The translations under genes and the position numbers were made by a program. A stretch of 64,000 nt of DNA from SIG437 sp045648985. Its GTDB lineage: Bacteria > Bacillota > Clostridia > UBA1381 > UBA9506. The stretch lies in contig JAZROZ010000011.1 in NCBI GenBank assembly GCA_045648985.1, positions 1 through 64,000 on the forward strand, in the 5' to 3' direction. The notes beneath the pieces are model-generated. The model made no database searches. It had not been told where the DNA came from and saw only the letters and a list, made by a program, of their open reading frames with translations. This document shows, one piece after another, positions 17,924 through 26,352 of the stretch (positions are counted from its first letter, which is position 1; each line of letters starts with the position of its first letter).

Positions 17924-19203
17924 TATCGGTCACACCTGTATTTTCTCAATTCGTTATATGCCATAGCGTCGAGCATTACGGAAACCTTTATCCCGTCAGC
18001 AGTATATTCTTCTGATACTACATTATGCTCATCATGAAGATACGAGAGCACACCTCCGTCGCTATACGGAATCAAAAGTGAAACCTCTTCCTTTTTGCCG
18101 GGCAAAATTTCACCAATCAAATCAATAAGCCTATCTGTATTATACTCTGTTTTCGCGCTGATTTCAACTACAAATTCACATCCCTCAATCTCTTTTGGCA
18201 ATAGGACTTCGGAATTTTTCATATCAACCTTGTTAAATACGCAAACTGTCGGCTTTTCGTTTGCCTTAAGCTTTGATAAAATTTCATTTACAACCTTAAT
18301 ATGCTTTTCATACTCATCATTTGATGCATCAACTACATTTAAAATTGCATCAGCATATGTCACTTCTTCTAGGGTTGACTTAAAAGCTTCTATCAAATGA
18401 TGCGGGAGCTTACTGATAAAGCCTACAGTATCAACTAAAAGTACGTTTCTTCCGTCAGGAAGTGTAATTCCTCTTACTGTCGGGTCAAGCGTTGCAAAAA
18501 GCTTGTTTTCAGCTAATACATCGGCACCTGTTAACGTGTTTAAAATAGTTGATTTACCTGCGTTTGTATATCCGGCGAGTGCTACAACATATGCTTCTTT
18601 TCTGCTTTTTGAGTTCCTTAATAAATCTCTGTGAGCTTTGATTTCCTTAAGCTCTGCATTTAATCTGTGGATTTTCTCTCTTATATGACGTTTATCTGTT
18701 TCAAGCTTCGTTTCACCGGGTCCCTTTGTTCCGATACCACCACCTAGTCTTGAAAGCTCTATACCTCTTCCTGTAAGACGTGGGAGCATATATTTAAGCT
18801 GAGCAAGTTCAACTTGGAGCTTACCTTCTTTTGTCACCGCATGACGTGCAAATATATCCAAAATAAGCATACTTCTGTCAATAACACGAAGATTTAATGC
18901 TTTTTCTAAGTTCCTTATCTGCATAGGCGAAAGCTCATCATCAAAAATAACAAGGTCAGCCTCTAAATTTTCGCACGATTCTTTTAATTCTAGGAGCTTA
19001 CCCTCGCCCAAATAAGTTGCATTTTCTATCATCGGTCTGTTTTGCACTAGCACTCCCACAACTTCTGCCCCTGCAGTATCAGCTAGACTTGAAAGTTCAG
19101 CTATTGACGACTCTGTAGTGTCCGAAAGCTCGTCTATCGCGCCTGTGTGCACCCCCGCTAAAATCGCGCGTTCTATTTGAGTTTTTGTTTCATGAATCTC
19201 CAT
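17923..19203 (-). CDS. hflX: Ribosome-associated GTPase HflX
   Basis: HflX binds ribosomes and can split stalled 70S particles. The 426 residues include an N-terminal HflX domain ending in the glycine-rich RLGGGIGTKGPGETKLE. The G domain has G1 GYTNAGKSTILN, G3 DTVGFI and G4 NKVD. A short C-terminal domain follows. The ATG lies after CCAGGAGG. It heads the operon hflX-yigZ-ECF-P1 peptidase-dus-membrane protein. Confidence 0.95.
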   Translation of the reverse strand: MEIHETKTQIERAILAGVHTGAIDELSDTTESSIAELSSLADTAGAEVVGVLVQNRPMIENATYLGEGKLLELKESCENLEADLVIFDDELSPMQIRNLEKALNLRVIDRSMLILDIFARHAVTKEGKLQVELAQLKYMLPRLTGRGIELSRLGGGIGTKGPGETKLETDKRHIREKIHRLNAELKEIKAHRDLLRNSKSRKEAYVVALAGYTNAGKSTILNTLTGADVLAENKLFATLDPTVRGITLPDGRNVLLVDTVGFISKLPHHLIEAFKSTLEEVTYADAILNVVDASNDEYEKHIKVVNEILSKLKANEKPTVCVFNKVDMKNSEVLLPKEIEGCEFVVEISAKTEYNTDRLIDLIGEILPGKKEEVSLLIPYSDGGVLSYLHDEHNVVSEEYTADGIKVSVMLDAMAYNELRKYRCDR

Positions 19204-19238
19204 ATTATCCTCCTGGACGAAACTAAACTTATAATCTT

Positions 19239-19267
19239 AGTATAACACGAAAATCCAATTTTGTGAA
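19239..19267 (-). promoter_or_regulatory. Sigma-A promoter of the hflX operon
   Basis: Minus strand: -35 TTCACA (19262-19267), 17-bp spacer, -10 TATACT (19239-19244), 36 bp before the hflX start. Confidence 0.65.
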
Positions 19268-19310
19268 TAGAAAAATTAAAAAGAATAAAAAAGCTATCAA
19301 ACATATATAC

Positions 19311-19339
19311 TTGATTTATTTTTTTAATTAATGTATAAT
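19311..19339 (+). promoter_or_regulatory. Sigma-A promoter of the first glycosyltransferase
   Basis: Plus strand: -35 TTGATT (19311-19316), 17-bp spacer, -10 TATAAT (19334-19339), about 60 bp ahead of the gene and divergent from hflX. Confidence 0.7.
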
Positions 19340-19399
19340 AAAACTATAGTTGCAGTTGTATGCTTTTGCTCAATTAAGAGAGGATAAAGGTGATAACTC

Positions 19400-20461
19400 G
19401 TGATAGGTATAATTGGATTTGCAAATTTTAGAATAATGCAGTATTTATATAAATACACTTACATTCTTGATAGAAAAGGTGTAGAATATGACGTAATCTA
19501 TTGGAACAGAGAATTAGATAACGAAAATATTGATTTCAACGGAAATTGTATTCCATTTGACTACTATACAAATTCGCACCAGCCTTTTTGGAAAAAGATA
19601 AGCGGTTTTATCAGTTATACAAAATTTATTCTTAAAACTATCAAAAAAAACAAATATGATAAACTTATTATACTTACAACTCAGGTAGCAGTTCCGCTTT
19701 TTGTACCACTAATGAGAAAATATAAAAATAAATTTATCTACGACTATAGAGATATAACTAAAGAGCATTTTAATTTTTACAAAAAAATGGTCAAAAAGCT
19801 CATCTCCTCATCTTTTTTTACCGCAATTTCCTCTCCCGGATTTAAAAATATAATAGGAGAGTCTTCTAAGTTTGTGCTTTCCCACAATTGCAGCAATCTG
19901 GAAGTCGGAGAGATAAACCATAAACAAAAAAAACAAATTAACATCTCCTTTTGGGGCATAGTACGTAATGCTGAATACAACAAGAAAATATGCGATGCTC
20001 TTGGCAACGATGAAAGATTTAATCTTATTTACCACGGTGAAGGGGTATATGAGATACTTCAAAATTATTGCAAAGAACAGGGCTACCAAAACATTACATT
20101 TACAGGCAAATATGACAGAGTTATGATAAGTACTTTTGCCGAAGAAACAGACATAATACATTGTGCTTATCCTAATGACAGAACAATGTTTCTTGCTATG
20201 CCGGTAAAAGCATATGATACGGTAAAATATGCAAAACCTATTATGGTAACGGACGGTTCTTTTTTAAGCAAATATATTGCTCCTTATGGCTTCAGTATCC
20301 CAATTGGCATTGATAATAGTAACCTGGCAGATTATATCTATGAATCTTATAATTTATTAAATGCCGAAAAACTAAATCAAGGCTTTATGGATTTCCACAA
20401 TAAAGTTAAAAATGATGATATTCTTTTCGAAGAAAAACTTACTGATTTCATTAATTTATGA
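19400..20461 (+). CDS. Glycosyltransferase-like protein (GT4-like fold)
   Basis: A 353-residue protein with the look of a GT-B glycosyltransferase. The N-terminal Rossmann-like half starts IGIIGFANFRIMQYLYKYTY and contains KFIYDYRDITKEHF near residue 115. The second half has VKAYDTVKYAKPIMVTDG, resembling the nucleotide-sugar pocket. The donor-binding E-x7-E motif is not obvious, so activity is uncertain. There is no transmembrane helix or signal peptide. It starts with GTG after AAAGG. It is more AT-rich than its neighbours and lies with a second glycosyltransferase between two minus-strand operons. Confidence 0.7.
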   Translation: MIGIIGFANFRIMQYLYKYTYILDRKGVEYDVIYWNRELDNENIDFNGNCIPFDYYTNSHQPFWKKISGFISYTKFILKTIKKNKYDKLIILTTQVAVPLFVPLMRKYKNKFIYDYRDITKEHFNFYKKMVKKLISSSFFTAISSPGFKNIIGESSKFVLSHNCSNLEVGEINHKQKKQINISFWGIVRNAEYNKKICDALGNDERFNLIYHGEGVYEILQNYCKEQGYQNITFTGKYDRVMISTFAEETDIIHCAYPNDRTMFLAMPVKAYDTVKYAKPIMVTDGSFLSKYIAPYGFSIPIGIDNSNLADYIYESYNLLNAEKLNQGFMDFHNKVKNDDILFEEKLTDFINL

Positions 20462-20546
20462 GGTGGGATTTTAACGACATGAATTATGTATATGCAAAAT
20501 TTTCAAAATAAGATATGTTTTTCTATGAATGTGTGTTGTCAAAAAC

Positions 20547-20575
20547 TTGCATAAAATTTCTAGCAAAGTTATAAG
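20547..20575 (+). promoter_or_regulatory. Possible promoter of the second glycosyltransferase
   Basis: TTGCAT (20547-20552), 17-bp spacer and TATAAG (20570-20575) in the 150-bp gap between the two glycosyltransferase genes. A second promoter would explain this unusually long gap. Confidence 0.4.
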
Positions 20576-20625
20576 CTTTCCTTTGCAAAGGATTAAATTA
20601 AATTTATTGAGAGGTGCACGTGAAA

Positions 20626-21765
20626 ATGAAAGTCTGTGATGTGGTGTTAAATTCAATATGGTTCGATCCAAGGGTCAGAAAACAGATAATTGAATACATC
20701 AAAAATGACATTGATGTTTTTTGCGTAGGCTTTAAGTGCGATAGGTATAAGGAAGAGAAAATCGCCCAAATTCCTTGTGGTGTGACAATCACTGACATTA
20801 ATAATAAATACAAAAAGAAGCTTAAAACACCCCTTATGAAACTGTGGCGTGAACATCTGATTAACAAGCAAGTTGCAAAAGCTATTATAAATTACAAGCC
20901 TGACGTAATTCACGCAAACGATCTTAATGCTTTAATACCATCCTATAAAGCAGCAAAAAAACTCGGTTGCAGGCTCATCTACGATTCTCACGAGATTTAT
21001 ACCGAGAACAATTTTCTTATAAATAAGAGACTATATGCAACCCTACTTAAAATCAAAGAAAAAATTATTGTAAAAAAAATAGATAAAATGATTTGTGTCA
21101 GCAATGCGGCGGCTAGCTATTTCGTAAAACATCTGAAAATAGAAAAACCCACCGTCATTACAAACTGTGTTCTAAAATCAGAACAATCTTTTTCAAACAA
21201 GAAAAATGAGGCTTTTGAAATTATAAATCATGGACAGTTCTATCCAGGAAGAGGCTACGATATAATGCCGGATGCCGCAAAGCTTTTAGAAAGCCATCCT
21301 GATATAAAAATGGTAATACGCGGATACGGTATGTTGGAACAATCCCTGAAAGAGAAAAAAGAAACACTTGACGCTAAAACATTTATTATTGAACCTCCTG
21401 TACTGACAGAACAGCTCATTGAAAAAGCATCTCATTCTATGGTAGGCGTAGCCATAACGGAAAAAATTTGTCTTAATTTTGAGCTTTCTGTTTCAAATAA
21501 ACTGTTTGAGTACTTAGCAGCAGGGCTTCCTGTTATAATGTCAGATATCCCCGAACATCGATATTTGAATGAAAAATATAACATTGGCATAATCTTAAAA
21601 GAAGATACAGCCGAAGAACTTGCAAATGCCGTGCTTAAATTCTATAATGACAAAGAATTTTATAATGAATGTGCTGAGAATGCGCGTAAGCTCTCAAATA
21701 AGATTAACTGGGAAAATGAGTTTAAAAAGCTTATAGATTTTGAAAAAAGCTTGATGAACCAATAA
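20626..21765 (+). CDS. Glycosyltransferase family 4 protein
   Basis: A GT4-type glycosyltransferase of about 379 residues that would transfer sugar from an activated donor to a glycan or lipid at the cytosolic membrane face. The N-domain has DVIHANDLNALIPSYKAAKK and IYDSHEIY, typical of GT4. The C-domain has a glycine-rich HGQFYPGRGYDIMPDAAKLL and the donor motif region SVSNKLFEYLAAGLPVIMSD. The ATG at 20626 is 11 nt after GAGAGG; a GTG at 20620 is also possible. Acceptor is unknown. The pair may modify a cell-surface glycan, but no flippase or polymerase is near. Confidence 0.82.
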   Translation: MKVCDVVLNSIWFDPRVRKQIIEYIKNDIDVFCVGFKCDRYKEEKIAQIPCGVTITDINNKYKKKLKTPLMKLWREHLINKQVAKAIINYKPDVIHANDLNALIPSYKAAKKLGCRLIYDSHEIYTENNFLINKRLYATLLKIKEKIIVKKIDKMICVSNAAASYFVKHLKIEKPTVITNCVLKSEQSFSNKKNEAFEIINHGQFYPGRGYDIMPDAAKLLESHPDIKMVIRGYGMLEQSLKEKKETLDAKTFIIEPPVLTEQLIEKASHSMVGVAITEKICLNFELSVSNKLFEYLAAGLPVIMSDIPEHRYLNEKYNIGIILKEDTAEELANAVLKFYNDKEFYNECAENARKLSNKINWENEFKKLIDFEKSLMNQ

Positions 21766-21769
21766 TAAC

Positions 21770-21804
21770 AAAAGGAGAAACCTTAAACTCAGGTCTCTCC
21801 TTTT
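21770..21804. terminator. Bidirectional terminator between convergent genes
   Basis: Stem 21770-21783 with 21791-21804 (one mismatch), flanked by T-rich sequence on the plus strand. It lies between the second glycosyltransferase and the secreted protein gene, which converge here. Confidence 0.75.
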
Positions 21805-21809
21805 ATTTT

Positions 21810-22229
21810 TTAACCTATTACTTCTGCTTCGCCTCTTACTAAAACCAAGACGTTACCGTGTGCAGTAAAACCTCTGCCATCGCTAACCGGAACAATAAGC
21901 AGATGATTTGCAGGAACGCTCATGCCGTCTGCTAAGTCCTCACCTATCGTAACGTCAGCTAAGCCGCCGCTCTGGCTTGAAAAGATTGTCCCTCTGCCCT
22001 GTCTTAAAATCAGTTCCGTACCCGCTCCACACATAAGCTTCTGCGAGTCAGTCATAGAAACAAGTCTATAAGATGGTGCCTCGGGAATCTGTGATAAGAT
22101 GCTGTCTATGTAGCTTTTTGTAACGATAGGGTCATCGCTTGAACCGGGCTCAGCAAAAACTGAAAACAGTGTAACTCCACTCGCAATTATTGCTACAATA
22201 CAAAAAATGGCTAAAATTGATTTTTTCAT
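21810..22229 (-). CDS. Secreted protein of unknown function
   Basis: A 139-residue protein with a Sec signal peptide (about 1-26: KK, a hydrophobic run, cleavage near VFA-EP). A Thr-Lys-Ser-Tyr-Ile segment follows, and then a compact domain with GTELILRQGRGTIF and VPANHLLIVPVSDGRG. The domain has no catalytic motif I recognise. The ATG at 22229 follows GAGGTAGG; a longer in-frame start lacks a site. It sits 61 nt after mazF and is last in the alr-mazEF operon. I recall similar small secreted proteins in Clostridia but cannot give them a function. Confidence 0.6.
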   Translation of the reverse strand: MKKSILAIFCIVAIIASGVTLFSVFAEPGSSDDPIVTKSYIDSILSQIPEAPSYRLVSMTDSQKLMCGAGTELILRQGRGTIFSSQSGGLADVTIGEDLADGMSVPANHLLIVPVSDGRGFTAHGNVLVLVRGEAEVIG

Positions 22230-22289
22230 AAACCTACCTCTTTCGTCAAAATATAATGTTATAATTATTAACCAACCAAAATATATCAC

Positions 22290-22640
22290 TCAGATTTCCG
22301 TCAAACCGAAGCTGACAGTAAGAGCATCATCAACCTTCTGCATAAAATCATCGTCAAGGCGACCAATCCGCTCTTTTAAGCGGCGCTTGTCGATTGTTCT
22401 TATCTGCTCAAGCAAAATCACAGAATCTTTAGCCAAGCCATATTCATCTGCCGTAATTTCAATATGAGTCGGCATTTTAGCCTTATTTATCTGTGATGTT
22501 ATTGCAGAAATGATAACAGTCGGGCTGAATTTATTACCCACATCATTCTGAACAACTAAAACGGGTCTGACTCCTCCCTGTTCCGAACCAACTACAGGGC
22601 TTAAATCAGCATAAAAAATATCTCCTCTTTTAACAACCAC
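22290..22640 (-). CDS. mazF: MazF/NdoA-type endoribonuclease toxin
   Basis: A 116-residue mRNA interferase of the PemK/MazF family, like Bacillus EndoA, which cuts U^ACAU-type sites. It begins VVVKRGDIFYADLSPVVGSE followed by QGGVRPVLVVQND, with the catalytic Arg and the downstream Thr/Ser of VIISAIT. The GTG at 22640 matches the usual MVVKRGDI start and has GGAG about 10 nt upstream. It follows the antitoxin stop by one base, so the pair is coupled. Position after alr is the same as in Bacillus and many Clostridia. Confidence 0.93.
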   Translation of the reverse strand: MVVKRGDIFYADLSPVVGSEQGGVRPVLVVQNDVGNKFSPTVIISAITSQINKAKMPTHIEITADEYGLAKDSVILLEQIRTIDKRRLKERIGRLDDDFMQKVDDALTVSFGLTEI

Positions 22641-22641
22641 T

Positions 22642-22917
22642 CTATTCACACTCCGCCAGTTTTTCCTCTAAAGCAGAAAAAGCTTCATTTTCTGCATCAA
22701 AATACGTCTCGGAGATGGCAAGATTGATTTCTGCCATTTCCTGATAACCCTTCTCCATTTGCTTGCGAAGAGAGATGCGCTTTTTTTCTTTAATATAAAG
22801 CTTCATCGCTTCACGTACAAATTCACTCCTGTTTGTTTTTTCACTTTGGGCAATGAGATCAACCTGCTTTAGCAGATTATCGGGAACGGTTATCAAAACT
22901 TTCTTGAGTTGTGACAA
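22642..22917 (-). CDS. mazE: MazE-type ribbon-helix-helix antitoxin
   Basis: A 91-residue antitoxin, like Bacillus EndoAI, that binds MazF and the promoter DNA. The RHH domain LKKVLITVPDNLLKQVD ... NRSEFVREAMKLYI fills residues about 4-44. A charged C-terminal tail probably wraps around the toxin. I chose the TTG at 22917, with GGGGG 10 nt upstream and a normal family start. A TTG or ATG further upstream would add a hydrophobic stretch that does not fit the family. Confidence 0.86.
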   Translation of the reverse strand: MSQLKKVLITVPDNLLKQVDLIAQSEKTNRSEFVREAMKLYIKEKKRISLRKQMEKGYQEMAEINLAISETYFDAENEAFSALEEKLAECE

Positions 22918-23002
22918 AATAGTCAAGCCCCCATTCGTCATAAAGTTATTTGGGTACAATAATATTATATAGATTTTAACCCCTGCAGTCAATGCTAAAA
23001 TA

Positions 23003-24154
23003 TTACCATATCTCCCCGTCTTTTATGAAAACAATAGGAAGCCTTTCACCTATAAGACAAAGTATTTCATAGTTAATGGTGTCTGCTTTTTGGGCAAGTG
23101 AATCTGCCGTAACAGTGCTGTTTCTGCCATCACCGAAAACGATAACCTCATCACCGACATTAATATTATTGACAGAACTCACATCAATCATACATTGGTC
23201 CATACAAATTCTGCCCACAACAGAAACAGTTTCAGTGCCTATGGTCATCTTTGCCTTGTTTGAATATGCACGAATATATCCGTCTGCGTATCCTATCGGA
23301 ACAGTTGCAATTTTTGTTTTTTCATTTTTTGTACTGTATATATGACCGTAGCTTACACCCACACCACGAGGAACTTCGTTTATTCTTGTTATTTTAGCCT
23401 TTACTGTCATCGCAGGAATTAAATCTATGTCATCATATAATTTTTTATCTCCGGGAAAATATCCGTATGAGATTATTCCTGAGCGAACCATATCGAGCTG
23501 ATACTCGGGAAAACGCAAAATAGCGGCACTGTTAGAAATGTGTTTTATAGGAATTTCCACTCCATACTCTTTAAGTTTATCTACAAACTCCATAAAACCA
23601 TCAAACTGCTTTTTCGTTATTTGGCTATCCTCTTCATCAGCACATGCGAAGTGGGAAAAAATACCCTCTATATAGATATTAGGAAGCTTTGAAATCTCAA
23701 CAATCTGTAAAAGCGACTCCTCTGTCATATTAAAGCCTACTCTTGTCATTCCGCTATCGATTTTTATATGAACTTTTACAGTTGTGTCCATTTCTTTTGC
23801 GATAGTTGAAAGCTTTTTTGCATAATCAATATCAATAACAGATGCCGTAACGGAAAGCTTAACAACTTCAGGTATTGCGCTCACATGATTAGGTCCCAAA
23901 AGAAGAATAGGTGCATTGATACCTGCATCTCTTATATCTTTTGCTTCATTGATTTCGGCAACCGCCAGCATAGAAACACCTGATGCAAGCATTACTTTGG
24001 AAACCTCAACCGCTCCATGACCATATGCATTAGCCTTAACCACTCCCATTATCATAGTATGCGGCTCCACGTGTTTTTGCACCACAGCTATATTATGTTC
24101 TATTGCATTTAAGTCTATTTCGCGCCACGCGCGGACTTTTCTTTCGTCCATCAT
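23003..24154 (-). CDS. alr: Alanine racemase
   Basis: Alr makes D-alanine for peptidoglycan and, in spore formers, can limit L-alanine-triggered germination. The 383-residue PLP enzyme has the lysine motif MGVVKANAYGHG near residue 37. The catalytic Tyr is in GVSYGHIYST near 270, and RICMDQCMIDVS lies in the C-terminal beta domain. The start has AGGA about 10 nt upstream. It sits between a lipoprotein and mazEF, an order common in Clostridia. Confidence 0.95.
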   Translation of the reverse strand: MMDERKVRAWREIDLNAIEHNIAVVQKHVEPHTMIMGVVKANAYGHGAVEVSKVMLASGVSMLAVAEINEAKDIRDAGINAPILLLGPNHVSAIPEVVKLSVTASVIDIDYAKKLSTIAKEMDTTVKVHIKIDSGMTRVGFNMTEESLLQIVEISKLPNIYIEGIFSHFACADEEDSQITKKQFDGFMEFVDKLKEYGVEIPIKHISNSAAILRFPEYQLDMVRSGIISYGYFPGDKKLYDDIDLIPAMTVKAKITRINEVPRGVGVSYGHIYSTKNEKTKIATVPIGYADGYIRAYSNKAKMTIGTETVSVVGRICMDQCMIDVSSVNNINVGDEVIVFGDGRNSTVTADSLAQKADTINYEILCLIGERLPIVFIKDGEIW

Positions 24155-24158
24155 TTTT

Positions 24159-24791
24159 TCACTGTCCTATCGTAAAATTTTCATCCGGTATATCAATGTT
24201 GTAATTAAACTCTGTAAATTCAATTTTTGCAGAACATCTGCCGCCCATATCATAAACTTCTATATATCTGACATATGCATCCCCACCAAGTGCCATAACA
24301 GCTTTTTTTGCATTCTGGGAAATCGGAAATATATCCGTTTCCAAAATCACACCTCTGTCTTCACTATTAGCATCTGTATTTATTGCAGTGTCCTGAGAAT
24401 TATAGTAAAGCTTAAAAAAGTTATTTATAAAAAGACAAGAAAGAGCATCATCTGCCTTTGCAATTACAGGATTTCCCCTGTGTGATGAAATCAAAACCTT
24501 TCCTTCTTTTTCACATATAACGGAATCTATAGAACCATCCGCTTGTAAAAATTCTGTTTTATACATTCCCTGCTCTTTATAATACTGAATTAAATTATAT
24601 TGATTTTCCGTTTTGTTTGAATAAACTGTCATGACCGCCTTAGCAGAATACGACTCCATATTCATATATCTTTTATGAATTTTCTTATAAATATCAGTTC
24701 CGTCTGCAGAGAAATTCATCTTTATGCCGCAAGACGTTGTTATCATTAGTGTAAGAAAGATAATAAAGCACATTTTAAGCTTCTTACACAT
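24159..24791 (-). CDS. LolA-like lipoprotein, probably sporulation-related
   Basis: A 210-residue lipoprotein. The signal peptide ends in the lipobox TTSC (Cys near residue 21), so it is anchored outside the cell membrane. The body looks like the LolA/LppX beta fold (DUF4367-like), with YMNMESYSAKAVMTVYSNKT as the first strands. Similar lipoproteins sit between nnr and alr in many Clostridia. GGGAG lies before the ATG. Function is inferred only from context. Confidence 0.68.
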   Translation of the reverse strand: MCKKLKMCFIIFLTLMITTSCGIKMNFSADGTDIYKKIHKRYMNMESYSAKAVMTVYSNKTENQYNLIQYYKEQGMYKTEFLQADGSIDSVICEKEGKVLISSHRGNPVIAKADDALSCLFINNFFKLYYNSQDTAINTDANSEDRGVILETDIFPISQNAKKAVMALGGDAYVRYIEVYDMGGRCSAKIEFTEFNYNIDIPDENFTIGQ

Positions 24792-24805
24792 ATGTTTTCT
24801 CCCTG

Positions 24806-26311
24806 TTATTTAATTTTAAAAAGCACTTTAGAAATATTTGATATAATATCACTTGCCGTCATACTTTTTTCGCCTAAATCCTTGCGTGCCAAATCCCCTG
24901 CCAAGCTATGCGTATAAACGCCGCATATCGCAGCATCATAGGGTTTAGTACCTTGCGCTAAAAAGCTTGCAATAATGCCTGATAAGACATCTCCTGAGCC
25001 TGCAGTTGAAAGTCCTGAATTAGAAATTGCTGAAATATATACTTTTCTGTCAGGGGATGCAATTATTGTATCTGCCCCTTTTAAGACTAAAATCACATCA
25101 TATTTTTCTGCAAAGCCTGTCGCAAGCTCTAATCTGTTTTGCTCAATATATTCGGGCTTAAAACCTGTCAGCCTCGAAAACTCAACAGTATGCGGTGTGA
25201 GTATCACAGGTGCTTTCTTTTTATATATTATATCTATATTCTCGCTTAAATTATTTATTCCGTCAGCATCAATAACCATCGGTTTTTCAGCCTCTTTTAT
25301 AAGCATCTGCACAATATCCTTAGCCTTTTCGCTTCTTCCGATACCGCAGCCCACTAAAAGAGCATCGTTTTTTTCTAAAGCACATATAAGTTTTTCGTTG
25401 CTATTCTTTTCGTCTAAAGAAATCGTCATAGCCTCAGGAGTATTTATCACCACATTTTTAATGACATCATCACTTGATGCACAGCTAACCATCCCTGCGC
25501 CACTTTTCAAAACTGCTGAAACTGAAAGCATCGCAGCTCCGCTCATACCTTTAGTGCCACAATATGCGAGCACTTTTCCGTACGTCCCCTTGTGAGAATT
25601 TTCTTTTCTTTTGGGGAGAAGTGAAAAGACTTCATCTGTCAAAGTATATAGATTACTTTCATACTCATCTGTAACCTTCTGTGGCACAGAGATATGGGTG
25701 ACTAAAAGCTTTCCTGCATACTCTTTAGCAGGATACAGGAAATGTCCTGCTTTGGCAAGACAGAAAGTAATAGTCATATCAGCACGAACGCACTCGCCTT
25801 CTACCTTTCCGCTCGTTGCATCTGCCCCGCTTGGAACGTCAACACTTATGATAAACTTTCCTCTGTCATTTATCATGCAAATTATTTCTTCTTCTGCCTT
25901 TTTAGGTGCTCCTTTTATACCTGTACCCAAAACAGCATCAATTATTATATCATATTTTGCATCTGCATTTTCAATATCACATACGCAAACATTCATATTT
26001 TTCATAATACAAAAATTCGTATATGCATCATATGTGAGAAGTTGTTTGGCATTTTCCGCATCAAAGCTTATAACACACGAAACATCAAAGCCGCTATTTA
26101 CAAGATGTCTTGCTATGGCAAAGCCGTCACCGCCATTATTACCTTTTCCGCAGAAAACACCTATATGCTTTTCTTTTAAATCAATGTGCTTTTTTACTTC
26201 CTCGCAAAATCCCATAGCCGCATTTTCCATTAAAATCAGGCTTGGCACACTATATTCTTCAATTGCAGTTTTTTCTAAAAATCTCATTTGTTCACTTGTC
26301 ACAAGCTTCAC
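24806..26311 (-). CDS. nnr: Bifunctional NAD(P)H-hydrate epimerase/dehydratase
   Basis: This enzyme repairs damaged NAD(P)HX. The N-terminal YjeF epimerase domain (about 1-210) shows AMGFCEEV and CGKGNNGGDGFAIARHL. The C-terminal ADP-dependent dehydratase domain (about 225-500) has KGTYGKVLAYCGTKGMSGAA and the ATP-loop STAGSGDVLSGIIASFLAQG. The length of 501 residues fits. The GTG at 26311 is chosen because AAGAGG precedes it; the GTG at 26320 would overlap that site. It lies 15 nt upstream of the lipoprotein gene. Confidence 0.94.
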   Translation of the reverse strand: MKLVTSEQMRFLEKTAIEEYSVPSLILMENAAMGFCEEVKKHIDLKEKHIGVFCGKGNNGGDGFAIARHLVNSGFDVSCVISFDAENAKQLLTYDAYTNFCIMKNMNVCVCDIENADAKYDIIIDAVLGTGIKGAPKKAEEEIICMINDRGKFIISVDVPSGADATSGKVEGECVRADMTITFCLAKAGHFLYPAKEYAGKLLVTHISVPQKVTDEYESNLYTLTDEVFSLLPKRKENSHKGTYGKVLAYCGTKGMSGAAMLSVSAVLKSGAGMVSCASSDDVIKNVVINTPEAMTISLDEKNSNEKLICALEKNDALLVGCGIGRSEKAKDIVQMLIKEAEKPMVIDADGINNLSENIDIIYKKKAPVILTPHTVEFSRLTGFKPEYIEQNRLELATGFAEKYDVILVLKGADTIIASPDRKVYISAISNSGLSTAGSGDVLSGIIASFLAQGTKPYDAAICGVYTHSLAGDLARKDLGEKSMTASDIISNISKVLFKIK

Positions 26312-26352
26312 GTAAAACACCTCTTTTCCACCAACTGAAAGATATGCTTTAT

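Noticed and set aside
22290..22917. mazEF as part of a mobile or defence island
   Set aside because: The alr-mazEF order is a normal chromosomal arrangement in Firmicutes. There are no transposase, integrase or other defence genes near.
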